From: Caulobacteraceae bacterium
Lineage (GTDB): Bacteria > Pseudomonadota > Alphaproteobacteria > Caulobacterales > Caulobacteraceae
Direction of reading: 5' to 3'
Assembly: GCA_030151985.1 (NCBI GenBank)
Contig: JASLDZ010000131.1
Span: 1-9,385 of the forward strand
Length of the DNA: 9,385 nt
Positions 1 to 6,793 of this stretch are shown here, in pieces. Every line of letters starts with the position of its first letter. Position 1 is the stretch's first letter. The notes under the pieces were generated by a model that made no database searches, was not told the origin of the DNA, and saw only the letters and a program-made list of their open reading frames with translations. Position numbers and translations under genes: made by a program.

Positions 1-471
1 GGCGCGCCCGATTTTGGCGGAGTCCTCCACCGCGGTGCGCACGCGGGTGGAGAACCAGCTCTCCACGCCCCGGTTGACCAGGAGGCCGAAGAACAGCGCC
101 ACGATGATCGCCGGGGCGACGGCGGCGATGGCGAACAGCGAGACGAACCGCCGGTGCAGCCGCACGCCCGCGTCGCCCGATCCCGCGCCGAACAGGCTCA
201 GCACGCGCCGCCCGGCGACCGCCACCAGGGCTGAGATCAGGAACAGATCGGCGACCAGCAGCGCCACGATCGCGGCCGACGCTTCGCGCAGGTCGCGTCC
301 GCCCGGCGCCGTCGCCGTCAGGAAGATCGCGCCCGCCACCACCAGCGCCGCCAGGCCGTAACCGACGGCGAAGAGGGTCCGCGCGGGGCCCACCAGGAAC
401 CGGAAGCGCCGTCCGCCCACCTCGCCGGACCCGGCCGGGATCGCCGCCAGGTTGGAGGTGGTCGCCGTCAT
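1..471 (-). CDS. ntrY: NtrY nitrogen-regulation sensor histidine kinase, N-terminal part (runs off the left edge)
   Basis: Only the first 157 codons are in the window; translation from the ATG at 471 stays open to base 1. NtrY is the membrane sensor kinase that pairs with the response regulator NtrX in nitrogen and redox control. The visible part holds three hydrophobic segments, at about residues 32-53, 65-87 and 110-132. A short basic stretch (RLHRRF, 104-109) precedes the third, followed by the NRGVESWFSTRV segment at 133-144, typical of the NtrY family at the start of its periplasmic region. The PAS, HAMP and kinase domains would lie outside the window. No ATG, GTG or TTG start was found in frame in the gap upstream, so 471 is the likely start, though the Shine-Dalgarno is weak. 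It lies 64 bases after ntrC on the same strand, matching the usual ntrB-ntrC-ntrY-ntrX order. The family call comes from recognising the sequence and from this order. Confidence 0.88.
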   Translation of the reverse strand, partial: MTATTSNLAAIPAGSGEVGGRRFRFLVGPARTLFAVGYGLAALVVAGAIFLTATAPGGRDLREASAAIVALLVADLFLISALVAVAGRRVLSLFGAGSGDAGVRLHRRFVSLFAIAAVAPAIIVALFFGLLVNRGVESWFSTRVRTAVEDSAKIGRA

Positions 472-535
472 CGCGCCGGAGTCTCGCAGGCGTGTGCTCG
501 CAGCGCAACAGGTTCGTCGCAGGCCCGCCGCGCCG

Positions 536-1900
536 TCAGCCGCCGCGGCCGGGACGCGCGACCATGCCAAGATCGGTCAGGCGCTTGCGCAGCGTGTTCC
601 GGTTCAGGCCCAGCGTCTCGGCGGCGCGGATCTGCGAGCCTCCGGCGGCCGCGAGGGCGGCGGCGAACAGGGGGCGTTCGAGCGCCGACACCATGCGGTC
701 GTGCACGCCGGGGGCCGGGACGCCCTCGGCGAACGCCGCGGCGACGGCGCGCCCCAGGAGGTCGTCGGCGGGCGGCGCGTCGTCCACGGGCGCGGGTGCG
801 GAGGCGAGCTCGGCCTCCACCTCCGCCAGGCCGATGGTGGCGGCCGCGGTCATGGCGGCCAGCCGCGCCACGGCGTTCTCGAGCTGGCGCACGTTGCCCG
901 GCCACGGATGCGCCTTCAGGCGATCGAGCGCGGCCTCGCTCACGGTCTTGCCCGTACGCCGCCGCTCCAGGGTGGCGCGCACCAGTTCGGGCACGTCGTC
1001 GGGGCGCTCCCGGAGCGGCGGCATCTGCAGGCGCGCGACGTCGAGCCGGTCCACGAGATCGCGGCGGACGAGGCCCGAACGGGCGATGTCGGCCGAAGCC
1101 GTCGCGACGAGCCGGGGCGTCCCCACGCCGGGCGCCTCGGCCATCAGGTCCAGCACGGCCAGCAGCCGCGCCTGCGCCTCGCGGTCCAGATCCTCCACCC
1201 CCGCGACCAGCAGGCTGCCGCCGTGGGCGCGGGCCGCCGCTCCCTCGCGGCCGGGCGCGCCCAGCAGTTCGGAGTCCAGCGCGCTCGCCGACAGGCCGCC
1301 GAGGCGGGCGACCACGAACGGCCGGTCGCGCCGGGGGCCCAGCTGGTGCAGCGCCCGCGCCGCCAGCGCCTTGCCCGAACCCGGCTCTCCGGTGACGAGC
1401 ACGGGCAGGTCCGTCGAGACCAGCCGCGCCAGCGTGCGGTAGACCTGCTGCATGGCGGTCGAGCGGCCGAGCAGCGGCGACCCTTCCGCTCGCACCGCGG
1501 GCGTCGTCGCGGGCCGCTTGCGGGGGGCGAGCGCGCGACGCGCGGCGGCGACCAGGTCGTCGAGGTCGAACGGCTTGGGCAGGTACTCGAAGGCGCCCCG
1601 CTCGGCGGCGTTCACCGCCGTCAAAAGCGTGTTCTGGGCGCTCATCACGATGATCGGCAGATCGGGGCGCGCCTTGCGGATCTTGGGGAGCACGTCGAAC
1701 ACGTTGTCGTCGGGCATCAGCACGTCGGTGACGATCAGGTCGCCGTCGCCGTCGGCGGCCCACTTCAGGAGCGTGGACGCCGCCCCCGTGGCCCGCACCT
1801 CGAAGCCGGCGCGCACCAGCGCATGGCTGAGCACCAGGCGGATGGAGCTGTCGTCGTCCGCGATCAGGACCTTGCCGGGGCTGGTGGGGCCGGAGCTCAT
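536..1900 (-). CDS. ntrC: NtrC-family nitrogen response regulator with a degenerate AAA+ domain
   Basis: 454 residues, a normal length for NtrC. The receiver domain (about 10-125) has the acidic pair D15/D16, the phospho-acceptor D59, S87 and K109, so phosphorylation by NtrB should work. The AAA+ domain (about 142-350) keeps a Walker A-like GEPGSGK (171-177), a pair of arginines in the finger region (R279, R285), PLRER (295-299) and HPWPGNVRQLENAV (331-344). It lacks GAFTGA: only about 12 residues separate ELLG (211-214) from GG (227-228), where about 20 are usual. The Walker B Asp-Glu is replaced by A233-G234. The C-terminal Fis-type helix-turn-helix (about 403-446) includes RAAETLGLNRNTLRKRL. 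Inference: a DNA-binding regulator that probably does not remodel sigma-54 polymerase. The start overlaps the ntrB stop by 4 bases, which suggests translational coupling. The reading frame is unbroken, so the changes are not an obvious frameshift. Confidence 0.93.
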   Translation of the reverse strand: MSSGPTSPGKVLIADDDSSIRLVLSHALVRAGFEVRATGAASTLLKWAADGDGDLIVTDVLMPDDNVFDVLPKIRKARPDLPIIVMSAQNTLLTAVNAAERGAFEYLPKPFDLDDLVAAARRALAPRKRPATTPAVRAEGSPLLGRSTAMQQVYRTLARLVSTDLPVLVTGEPGSGKALAARALHQLGPRRDRPFVVARLGGLSASALDSELLGAPGREGAAARAHGGSLLVAGVEDLDREAQARLLAVLDLMAEAPGVGTPRLVATASADIARSGLVRRDLVDRLDVARLQMPPLRERPDDVPELVRATLERRRTGKTVSEAALDRLKAHPWPGNVRQLENAVARLAAMTAAATIGLAEVEAELASAPAPVDDAPPADDLLGRAVAAAFAEGVPAPGVHDRMVSALERPLFAAALAAAGGSQIRAAETLGLNRNTLRKRLTDLGMVARPGRGG

Positions 1901-2970
1901 GGGGACGCCTTGGGCAGGAGGATGCGGAACACGGTGCGCCCGTTCTCTCGCCGGTGATCGAGGGAGCCGCCGTGGTCGGCGACCAGCTTGGCGGCGAGCG
2001 CCAAGCCCAGGCCTTCGCCGCGCGGCTTGGTGGTGACGAAGGCGTCGAACAGCCGCTCGCGGACCGTCGGGTCCACGCCCGGCCCGTCGTCCTCGATCCG
2101 CACCTCGATGGGAGCGGAGCGCCAGCCGATCGCGCGACGCACGTGGCCGCCGTGGCGATAGGCGGTGGCCAGCACCACCTCGCCCTCGCGCTCGCCGCCG
2201 GGCCCCGCCGCCGCCTCGGCCGCGTTCTTCACGAGGTTGAGCAGCACCTGCACGATCTGGTCCTCGTCGCCCTCCACCTCGGGCAGGGAGGGGTCGTAGC
2301 GCTCGCGAAAGCGCACGCGGGGGGCCGAGCCCGACTGCGCGAGCCGCCGCACGCGGTCCAGCGCGGCGTGGATGTTCACCGGCCGTCGGGCGGGCGAGCG
2401 GTCGTCCGACAGCGCCTCGACCCGGTCCACGAGGCGAACGATGCGGTCGGCCTCCTCCACGATCAGCCGCGCCAGTTCGGCGCCCTGCCCCCGCCCCTCG
2501 GCCTCGATGAGCTGCGCCGCGCCTCGGATGCCGGCGAGCGGGTTCTTGATCTCGTGCGCGAGGGTCCGGCCCAGCCCGGCGGCGGCGGTGAGCCCTCCGG
2601 CGCGCGGGTCGTCGCCCTCGTCCTCCCCACCCCGGAGCGCGACCAGCACCCCCTCGGCCCCGAGCGGCGTCGCGATCGCCTCCATCTCGATCGCCGCCCC
2701 CGCGCCGTTGACCACTTCGAGCGCCACCTCCCGCACCGACGCGCCTGACTGCGACGCGCGGGCGGCCAGGGCGGCCATGGCCCCGCAGCCGTCGGTGTCG
2801 GCCAGCGCCCGGCCGCGCCGGCCGAGGTCGGAGCCGAACAGCATGCGCGCCGCCTCGTTCATCGCCGCCACCTCGCCGCCCGACCCGACGAGCAGCGCCG
2901 GCCAGGGCGCGGCGTCGAAGGCGCGGGCGCGGAGCGCGTTGCTGGAGCCGTTGGGGGCGGGGCCGTGCAT
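1897..2970 (-). CDS. ntrB: NtrB nitrogen-regulation histidine kinase/phosphatase
   Basis: 357 residues, no membrane segment or signal peptide, consistent with the soluble kinase NtrB that phosphorylates NtrC under nitrogen limitation and is governed by PII proteins. An N-terminal PAS-like region spans about 15-112. The phospho-acceptor motif is LAHEIKNPL (137-145) with H139. The ATPase domain has the N-box LLNLVKNAAEA (243-253), the G1 motif DDGPGVD (294-300), an F-box-like LFDAFVTTK (307-315) and the G2 motif GEGLGLALA (318-326). All key catalytic motifs look intact, in contrast to its partner NtrC. The ATG at 2970 has a GAGG-type Shine-Dalgarno about 4 bases upstream; another ATG at 2984 is out of frame. 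Related alphaproteobacteria often carry dusB just upstream in the same operon, but here the next gene is divergent ispDF. Confidence 0.94.
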   Translation of the reverse strand: MHGPAPNGSSNALRARAFDAAPWPALLVGSGGEVAAMNEAARMLFGSDLGRRGRALADTDGCGAMAALAARASQSGASVREVALEVVNGAGAAIEMEAIATPLGAEGVLVALRGGEDEGDDPRAGGLTAAAGLGRTLAHEIKNPLAGIRGAAQLIEAEGRGQGAELARLIVEEADRIVRLVDRVEALSDDRSPARRPVNIHAALDRVRRLAQSGSAPRVRFRERYDPSLPEVEGDEDQIVQVLLNLVKNAAEAAAGPGGEREGEVVLATAYRHGGHVRRAIGWRSAPIEVRIEDDGPGVDPTVRERLFDAFVTTKPRGEGLGLALAAKLVADHGGSLDHRRENGRTVFRILLPKASP

Positions 2971-3069
2971 GGCGCCTCGATCATGGGCGCCCCGGGCCTT
3001 GCGTCCAGCCCCGCGGCGCGGACGCGGCGGACTGGACAGAGGAGACGCTCCGCACCAAGAACACGGCCC
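2971..3069. promoter_or_regulatory. Divergent intergenic region between ntrB and ispDF
   Basis: These 99 bases separate the start of ntrB (minus strand) from the chosen start of ispDF (plus strand), so promoters for both operons are expected here or within the gene ends. I see a GGGCGCCC palindrome at 2985-2992 and a GGAG at 3041-3044 that is too far from the ispDF start to be its ribosome site. No convincing sigma-70-type or -24/-12 sigma-54 promoter and no complete NtrC dyad could be identified. The assignment rests on gene orientation only. Confidence 0.4.
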
Positions 3070-4257
3070 ATGAGATTTTCAGCCGTCATCGTCGCGGCCG
3101 GGGCCGGGCGACGGGTCGGCGGCGACATTCCCAAGCAGTGGCGCCTGCTTGCTGGGCGCCCGCTCGCCCGCTGGTCTCTCGACGCCCTCCTGGCGGCCGG
3201 CGCGGAGGAGGTCGTGGTCGTGGTCGGCGCCGAAGACGCCCCGCGCGCCGAGCACGCCTTCGCCGGCGCGAACGGCGGCTGGCGGCTCGCGACGGGCGGC
3301 GCGGAGCGGATCGACTCGGTGCGCGCCGGTTTGGCCGCTCTGACCGCGGACCACGACGCCGTGCTGATCCACGACGCCGCCCGCCCCTTCGTCACCCCCG
3401 CCCACGTGGAGGCCTTGCTGGCGGCGCTGGCGACGGCCGACGGCGCCCTCCCCGCGCTCCCGGCCAGCGACACGCTGAAGCGCGCCGACGCCTCTGGCCT
3501 CATCGCGGCCACGGAGCCGCGCGAAGGGCTGTGGCGCGCGCAGACCCCCCAGGCCTTCCGCCGCCAGGCGATCGCCGACGCCTACGTCCGCTGGCCCCAA
3601 GGTCTCGAGGGGGGCGGCGCGCCGCCGACCGACGACGCGGCGGTGCTGGAGGCGGCGGGCGGGCGCGTGGTGGTGATCCCGGGCGATCCCCGCCTGATGA
3701 AGGTGACGCAAGCGGAGGACTTCCCCATGGCCGAGACGATGGCCGCCCAGGTCGCGGAGGGCTCCGGCGGCACCCGCATCGCCCGCGTCGGCCAGGGCCT
3801 CGACGCCCACGCCTTCACCGAGGGCGACGGCGTGTGGTTGTGCGGGATCAAGGTCGCGCACGACCGGGCGCTGCTCGGCCACTCCGACGCCGACGCCGGG
3901 CTCCACGCCATCACCGACGCGCTCCTGGGCGCGGTGGGCGAGGGCGACATCGGCGACCACTTCCCGCCCACCGACCCGCAGTGGAAGGGCGCGGCCAGCG
4001 ACCAGTTCCTGGTCCACGCGCTGAAGCTGGCGCAGGCGAAGGGCGCGCGCCTGCTGAACGTCGACGTGACGCTCGTGTGCGAGCGGCCCAAGATCAAGCC
4101 GCACCGCGCCGCCATGCGCGCCCGCGTCGCGCAGATCCTCTCGCTGCCCGAGGACCGCGTGAACGTGAAGGCGACCACCATGGAGCGGATGGGCTTCACC
4201 GGGCGCGAGGAGGGCGTCGTCGCCAGCGCGGTGGTCTGCGTGGACAGCCCCGCATGA
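3070..4257 (+). CDS. ispDF: Bifunctional IspD-IspF enzyme of the MEP isoprenoid pathway
   Basis: 395 residues when started at the ATG at 3070. The N-terminal half is IspD, which joins CTP and 2-C-methyl-D-erythritol 4-phosphate; the C-terminal half is IspF, which cyclises the later intermediate to the 2,4-cyclodiphosphate. IspD (about 1-225) shows the CTP loop VAAGAGRRVGGDIPKQ (8-23), TGGAERIDSVRAGL (75-88), HDAARP (101-106) and QTPQAF (158-163). IspF (about 237-393) shows GLDAHAF with metal ligands D245 and H247, then LLGHSDADAGLHAITDALLG (268-287) with H279, DIGDHFPPTD (293-302), CERPKIKPH (337-345) and ERMGFTGREEG (372-382). The frame is open back to 2965 inside ntrB, but 3070 places the conserved beta strand right at the N-terminus as in the family. 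Such fusions are common in alphaproteobacteria. First gene of a three-gene operon; no strong Shine-Dalgarno was seen. Confidence 0.96.
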   Translation: MRFSAVIVAAGAGRRVGGDIPKQWRLLAGRPLARWSLDALLAAGAEEVVVVVGAEDAPRAEHAFAGANGGWRLATGGAERIDSVRAGLAALTADHDAVLIHDAARPFVTPAHVEALLAALATADGALPALPASDTLKRADASGLIAATEPREGLWRAQTPQAFRRQAIADAYVRWPQGLEGGGAPPTDDAAVLEAAGGRVVVIPGDPRLMKVTQAEDFPMAETMAAQVAEGSGGTRIARVGQGLDAHAFTEGDGVWLCGIKVAHDRALLGHSDADAGLHAITDALLGAVGEGDIGDHFPPTDPQWKGAASDQFLVHALKLAQAKGARLLNVDVTLVCERPKIKPHRAAMRARVAQILSLPEDRVNVKATTMERMGFTGREEGVVASAVVCVDSPA

Positions 4258-4748
4258 GCCTCTTCCCACCTGAGATCGAAGCCCTGGCGGCGCAGGTGCT
4301 GGACGGCGCCCGCGCCCGCGACTGGCGGATCGCCACCGCCGAGAGCTGCACGGGCGGCCTCGTCGCCGCCGCCCTGACCGAGATCCCCGGCTCGTCGGAC
4401 GTCGTCGACCGGGGCTTCGTCTCCTACTCCAACCCCGCCAAGCAGAAGCTGTTCGGCGTGCCGGCGCACATCCTGGCCAACCGGGGCGCGGTGTCGGAGC
4501 CCGTGGCGCGGGCGATGGCCGAGGGCGCGCTCGCCGCCTCCAACGCGCAGCTCGCGGTGTCGATCACCGGCGTGGCGGGGCCGGGGGGCGGCACGGCGGC
4601 CAAGCCCGTGGGGCTGGTGTTCTTCGCCACGGCGGCGGAGAGCGTGGTGCGCCACCACGAGGCGCGGTTCGGCGACCTCGGCCGCACCGGCGTGAGGCTG
4701 GCCGCGACGCGCACCGCGCTGGAGCTCCTGCTGGAGCGGCTGGGATGA
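4254..4748 (+). CDS. CinA C-terminal domain protein, nicotinamide-nucleotide amidohydrolase (PncC type)
   Basis: 164 residues, the length of the stand-alone CinA C-terminal (PncC) family rather than full-length CinA, which has an extra N-terminal domain. PncC enzymes deamidate nicotinamide mononucleotide to nicotinic acid mononucleotide, recycling NMN such as that released by bacterial DNA ligase. Visible motifs are TAESCTGG (28-35) with the probable catalytic S31, VSYSNPAKQKLFGV (56-69), GAVSEPVARAMAEGA (78-92) and SITGVAGPGGGTAAKPVG (103-120), all characteristic of the family. The ATG overlaps the ispDF stop (ATGA), and its own stop overlaps the next start the same way, so expression is probably coupled. 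A cinA next to ispDF is a familiar alphaproteobacterial arrangement. Activity is inferred from family motifs. Confidence 0.92.
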   Translation: MSLFPPEIEALAAQVLDGARARDWRIATAESCTGGLVAAALTEIPGSSDVVDRGFVSYSNPAKQKLFGVPAHILANRGAVSEPVARAMAEGALAASNAQLAVSITGVAGPGGGTAAKPVGLVFFATAAESVVRHHEARFGDLGRTGVRLAATRTALELLLERLG

Positions 4749-5425
4749 GCGCCTCGGGCGGCGACCCCGACCTCGCCTGGTCGGCCGTCGACCGCTTCGT
4801 CTGCGAGGCGCTGCACGTCCAGGACACGACGCTCACGGAGGCGGCGGAGGCGGCCCGCGCGGCCGGCCTGCCCGACATCGCCGTATCGCCCGCGCAGGGC
4901 CGGCTCCTGAACCTCTTGGTGCGGATGAGCGGCGCGCGGCGCGTGCTGGAGGTCGGCACGCTCGGCGGGATCAGCGCCATCCACCTCGCCCGCGCGCTGC
5001 CGCCCGACGGCCGCCTCGTCACCCTCGAGCTCGACCCGCACCATGCGGCGGCGGCGCGGGACGCGATCGCCCGCGCCGGGCTGGACGACCGGGTCGAGGT
5101 CCGCGTCGGGCGCGCCGCCGACAGCCTGGAGGCCCTGGCGGAGGACGCCGTCGCCCCGTTCGACCTCGCCTTCATCGACGCCGACAAGGCGTCCTACCCC
5201 CGCTACCTGGAGCTCGTCGTGCCGCTGATGCGCAGCGGCGGCGTGGTCGTGGCCGACAACGTCGTGCGGCGCGGCCGCATCCTGCGCCCCGCCGGCGACC
5301 CGAACGCGCAGGGCGCGCGCGACGTCATCGAGGCGGTGGGCCGCCACCCCCGCCTCCACGCCACCGTCGTGCAGACGGTGGGGGAGAAGGGGTGGGACGG
5401 CCTCCTGATCGCGGTGGTCGACTGA
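4745..5425 (+). CDS. Class I SAM-dependent O-methyltransferase (caffeoyl-CoA/catechol OMT-like family)
   Basis: 226 residues, typical for the small metal-dependent O-methyltransferase family (Methyltransf_3). The SAM-binding motif I is LEVGTLGGISAIHLA (68-82); an acidic strand end ELDP (95-98) should hold the SAM ribose. FIDADK (143-148) and the DN pair D171-N172 are the expected divalent metal site. VVLPLMRSGG-like sequence (about 158-166) and GWDGLLIA (216-223) close the fold. Members methylate catechol-type hydroxyls on varied small molecules; the substrate here cannot be read from the sequence. It starts inside the cinA stop codon (ATGA) and is the last gene of the ispDF-cinA operon, which does not by itself imply a role in isoprenoid or NAD metabolism. 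Its stop lies 3 bases from the stop of the convergent OmpA-domain gene. Confidence 0.9.
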   Translation: MSASGGDPDLAWSAVDRFVCEALHVQDTTLTEAAEAARAAGLPDIAVSPAQGRLLNLLVRMSGARRVLEVGTLGGISAIHLARALPPDGRLVTLELDPHHAAAARDAIARAGLDDRVEVRVGRAADSLEALAEDAVAPFDLAFIDADKASYPRYLELVVPLMRSGGVVVADNVVRRGRILRPAGDPNAQGARDVIEAVGRHPRLHATVVQTVGEKGWDGLLIAVVD

Positions 5426-5428
5426 GGC

Positions 5429-6220
5429 TCAGCCGAAGCTCGCGGCGCGCTGGCCGACGAGGGTGACCTCCACCCGGCGGTTGAGCTGGCGCCCCGCCGC
5501 GTCGCCGTTGCTGGCCACGGGCGAGCTCTCGCCGTGCCCGGCGAGCTGCAGCCGGCCGGCGTCGACCCCCATCTCCGCCAGCGCATGGCCGACGGAGCGG
5601 GCCCGGTCCCGCGAGAGCGTCAGGTTCGAGGCGGCCGTGCCGACCGAGTCGGTAAAGCCGTCGATGCGCACCTGCACCCGCGGGTTGGCGCGCAGGTAGC
5701 GGGCGAGCGGCATGAGCTTGTCCTGCGCGCCGGGGCGGAGCACCGCGCTGCCGGTCTCGAACAGCACGTCCTGCAGGTTGAACACCGCGCCGTAGCGGTT
5801 CTGGCGGAAGTGGTAGTCGCGCATGGCGCCGCGGTCCCAGCCGGGCTGGGCGGCGGGGGGCGGAGGCGGCGGCGGCGCGATGCGCTCGCGGTCGAAGCGG
5901 TCCCAGTCGAAGCGGGCGCGCTCCGCGCCCACGCCGCGCAGGAAGGCGCGGTTGGCGGCGTCGGCCTCGGGCGGGCTGATGAAGCCGTTGTGGTCGGAGT
6001 CGAAGTTGCGCAGCACGAAGATGTGGCCGCGGCGGGTGTCGCGCAGCTCGGGGACCAGGAGGTCCACGCCGCGCCCGCGCAGCTCGTACGACGCCGGGTC
6101 GCCGGGCGGCCCCGCGCCCCAGTCCCAGCGCCCGCGGTCCTGCGCCAGGGCGGGCGCGGCGACCGAGCCGGCGGCGACGAGCGCCGCGAGCGCGGCTCCG
6201 AACAGGGGACGGACAGGCAT
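5429..6220 (-). CDS. Secreted OmpA-domain protein with an EF-hand calcium loop
   Basis: 263 residues. Residues 1-26 look like a Sec signal peptide: basic start, hydrophobic core, and an AxA site (ALA) before Q27. No lipobox cysteine is present. A good EF-hand loop lies at 74-85 (D74, D76, N78, G79, I81, S82, E85). A proline run (116-122) then leads to a C-terminal OmpA-like domain (about 147-257) with LFETGSAVLRPGAQ (153-166), DGFTDSVGT (187-195) including D191, NLTLSRDRARSVGHAL (199-214), LAGHGESSPVASN (226-238) and NRRVEV (247-252). The D191 and arginine positions are those that bind diaminopimelate of peptidoglycan in this family. Inference: a periplasmic wall-binding protein that may sense or need calcium. 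No beta-barrel domain is visible. Its own promoter may lie in 6221-6291, or it may be read through from the gene upstream. Confidence 0.9.
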   Translation of the reverse strand: MPVRPLFGAALAALVAAGSVAAPALAQDRGRWDWGAGPPGDPASYELRGRGVDLLVPELRDTRRGHIFVLRNFDSDHNGFISPPEADAANRAFLRGVGAERARFDWDRFDRERIAPPPPPPPAAQPGWDRGAMRDYHFRQNRYGAVFNLQDVLFETGSAVLRPGAQDKLMPLARYLRANPRVQVRIDGFTDSVGTAASNLTLSRDRARSVGHALAEMGVDAGRLQLAGHGESSPVASNGDAAGRQLNRRVEVTLVGQRAASFG

Positions 6221-6226
6221 GGCGGA

Positions 6227-6233
6227 CTCCCTC
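6227..6233 (-). promoter_or_regulatory. Strong Shine-Dalgarno for the OmpA-domain gene
   Basis: Read on the minus strand, GAGGGAG lies 6 bases before the ATG at 6220. It is the clearest ribosome binding site in the window and supports that start, together with the signal peptide that begins there. Confidence 0.65.
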
Positions 6234-6291
6234 GGGATGATGAGACCGCCAGCATCGGCGCGCGGCGTTGAACCCGCTCTGAGGGAGCCTG

Positions 6292-6780
6292 TCAGGCGGC
6301 GTTCATCGGCGGCGCGCCGCCTGCGCCTGTGGCGGGACCGTACAGGCTGGCGGCCCGGCCCTCGAAGCAGGCGATCAGCTTGCCCACGGCGCGGTCGAAG
6401 TTGGCCGCCAGCAGCACGTCGAGCACCCGGGTCTTGAAGGCGAAGTCGATGTCGAACACCACGCGCGCGCCGGAGGGGTGGTCCACGAACGCCCAGCGGT
6501 TGGCGAGCCGGCGGAAGGGACCCCGCACCAGGCCCACGTCGATCACCCGCGCGCCCGCGTCGCGGCGCACGGTGGTGGTGAACCGCTCGGTCAGGAACGA
6601 GAAGCCGACGCCGGCCTCCGCCTCCAGCACCTCCACGCCCTCGCCCGCCGCCGCGGGCGCGGTCGCGCGCATGGAGGTGATCCAGGGCACGAACTCCGGA
6701 TAGCGCGCCACGTCGCCGACGAGCGTGAACAGCTGGTCCGGCGTGTAGGGCAGCACGCGCTCGACGTGATGGCGCGGCAT
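6292..6780 (-). CDS. Coq10/RatA-type START-domain protein (ubiquinone-binding family)
   Basis: 162 residues from the ATG at 6780. The protein begins with the family pattern MPRHHVERVLPYTPDQLFTL (1-20), then DVARYPEFVPW (23-33), RFTTTV (66-71) and FDIDFAFKTRVLD (109-121), followed by a terminal helix ANFDRAVGKLIACFEGRA (126-143). This is the polyketide cyclase/START fold of Coq10, which binds ubiquinone and helps respiratory electron transfer. The bacterial toxin RatA is in the same family, so some databases use that name; no toxin partner is nearby and a quinone role fits better. The frame is open to 6870, but that extension lies inside the upstream gene and does not look like family sequence. 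It starts 13 bases after the stop of the metallohydrolase gene, so it is probably in the holB-tatD operon. Confidence 0.88.
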   Translation of the reverse strand: MPRHHVERVLPYTPDQLFTLVGDVARYPEFVPWITSMRATAPAAAGEGVEVLEAEAGVGFSFLTERFTTTVRRDAGARVIDVGLVRGPFRRLANRWAFVDHPSGARVVFDIDFAFKTRVLDVLLAANFDRAVGKLIACFEGRAASLYGPATGAGGAPPMNAA

Positions 6781-6793
6781 CAGGCGCGCGGCC

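Noticed and set aside
452..1957. A 501-codon open frame on the plus strand, with several other long frames opposite ntrC and ntrB
   Set aside because: It is rich in Arg, Gly, His and Ala with no family motif and lies opposite well-supported ntrC and ntrB. Long antisense frames are expected in DNA this GC-rich.
3050..3060. GCACC half-site near the ispDF start as a possible NtrC site
   Set aside because: Only half of the dyad is present, with no matching GGTGC at the right spacing.
2965..3069. N-terminal extension of ispDF starting at 2965
   Set aside because: The extra 35 residues overlap the ntrB start and are basic, low-complexity sequence; the IspD fold begins directly after the ATG at 3070.
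3139..3154. TGGC followed by TTGCT resembling a sigma-54 -24/-12 promoter
   Set aside because: The spacing is one base short, and it lies inside the ispD coding sequence pointing into it.
3138..4250. Long plus-strand frame that runs into cinA from inside ispDF
   Set aside because: The upstream part is an Arg/Pro/Gly-rich shadow of ispDF. Real CinA sequence begins at the ATG at 4254, overlapping the ispDF stop.
6235..6291. Possible terminator between the Coq10-type gene and the OmpA-domain gene
   Set aside because: Only a weak four-base CGCC/GGCG stem is visible and there is no T-run, so a terminator cannot be supported.
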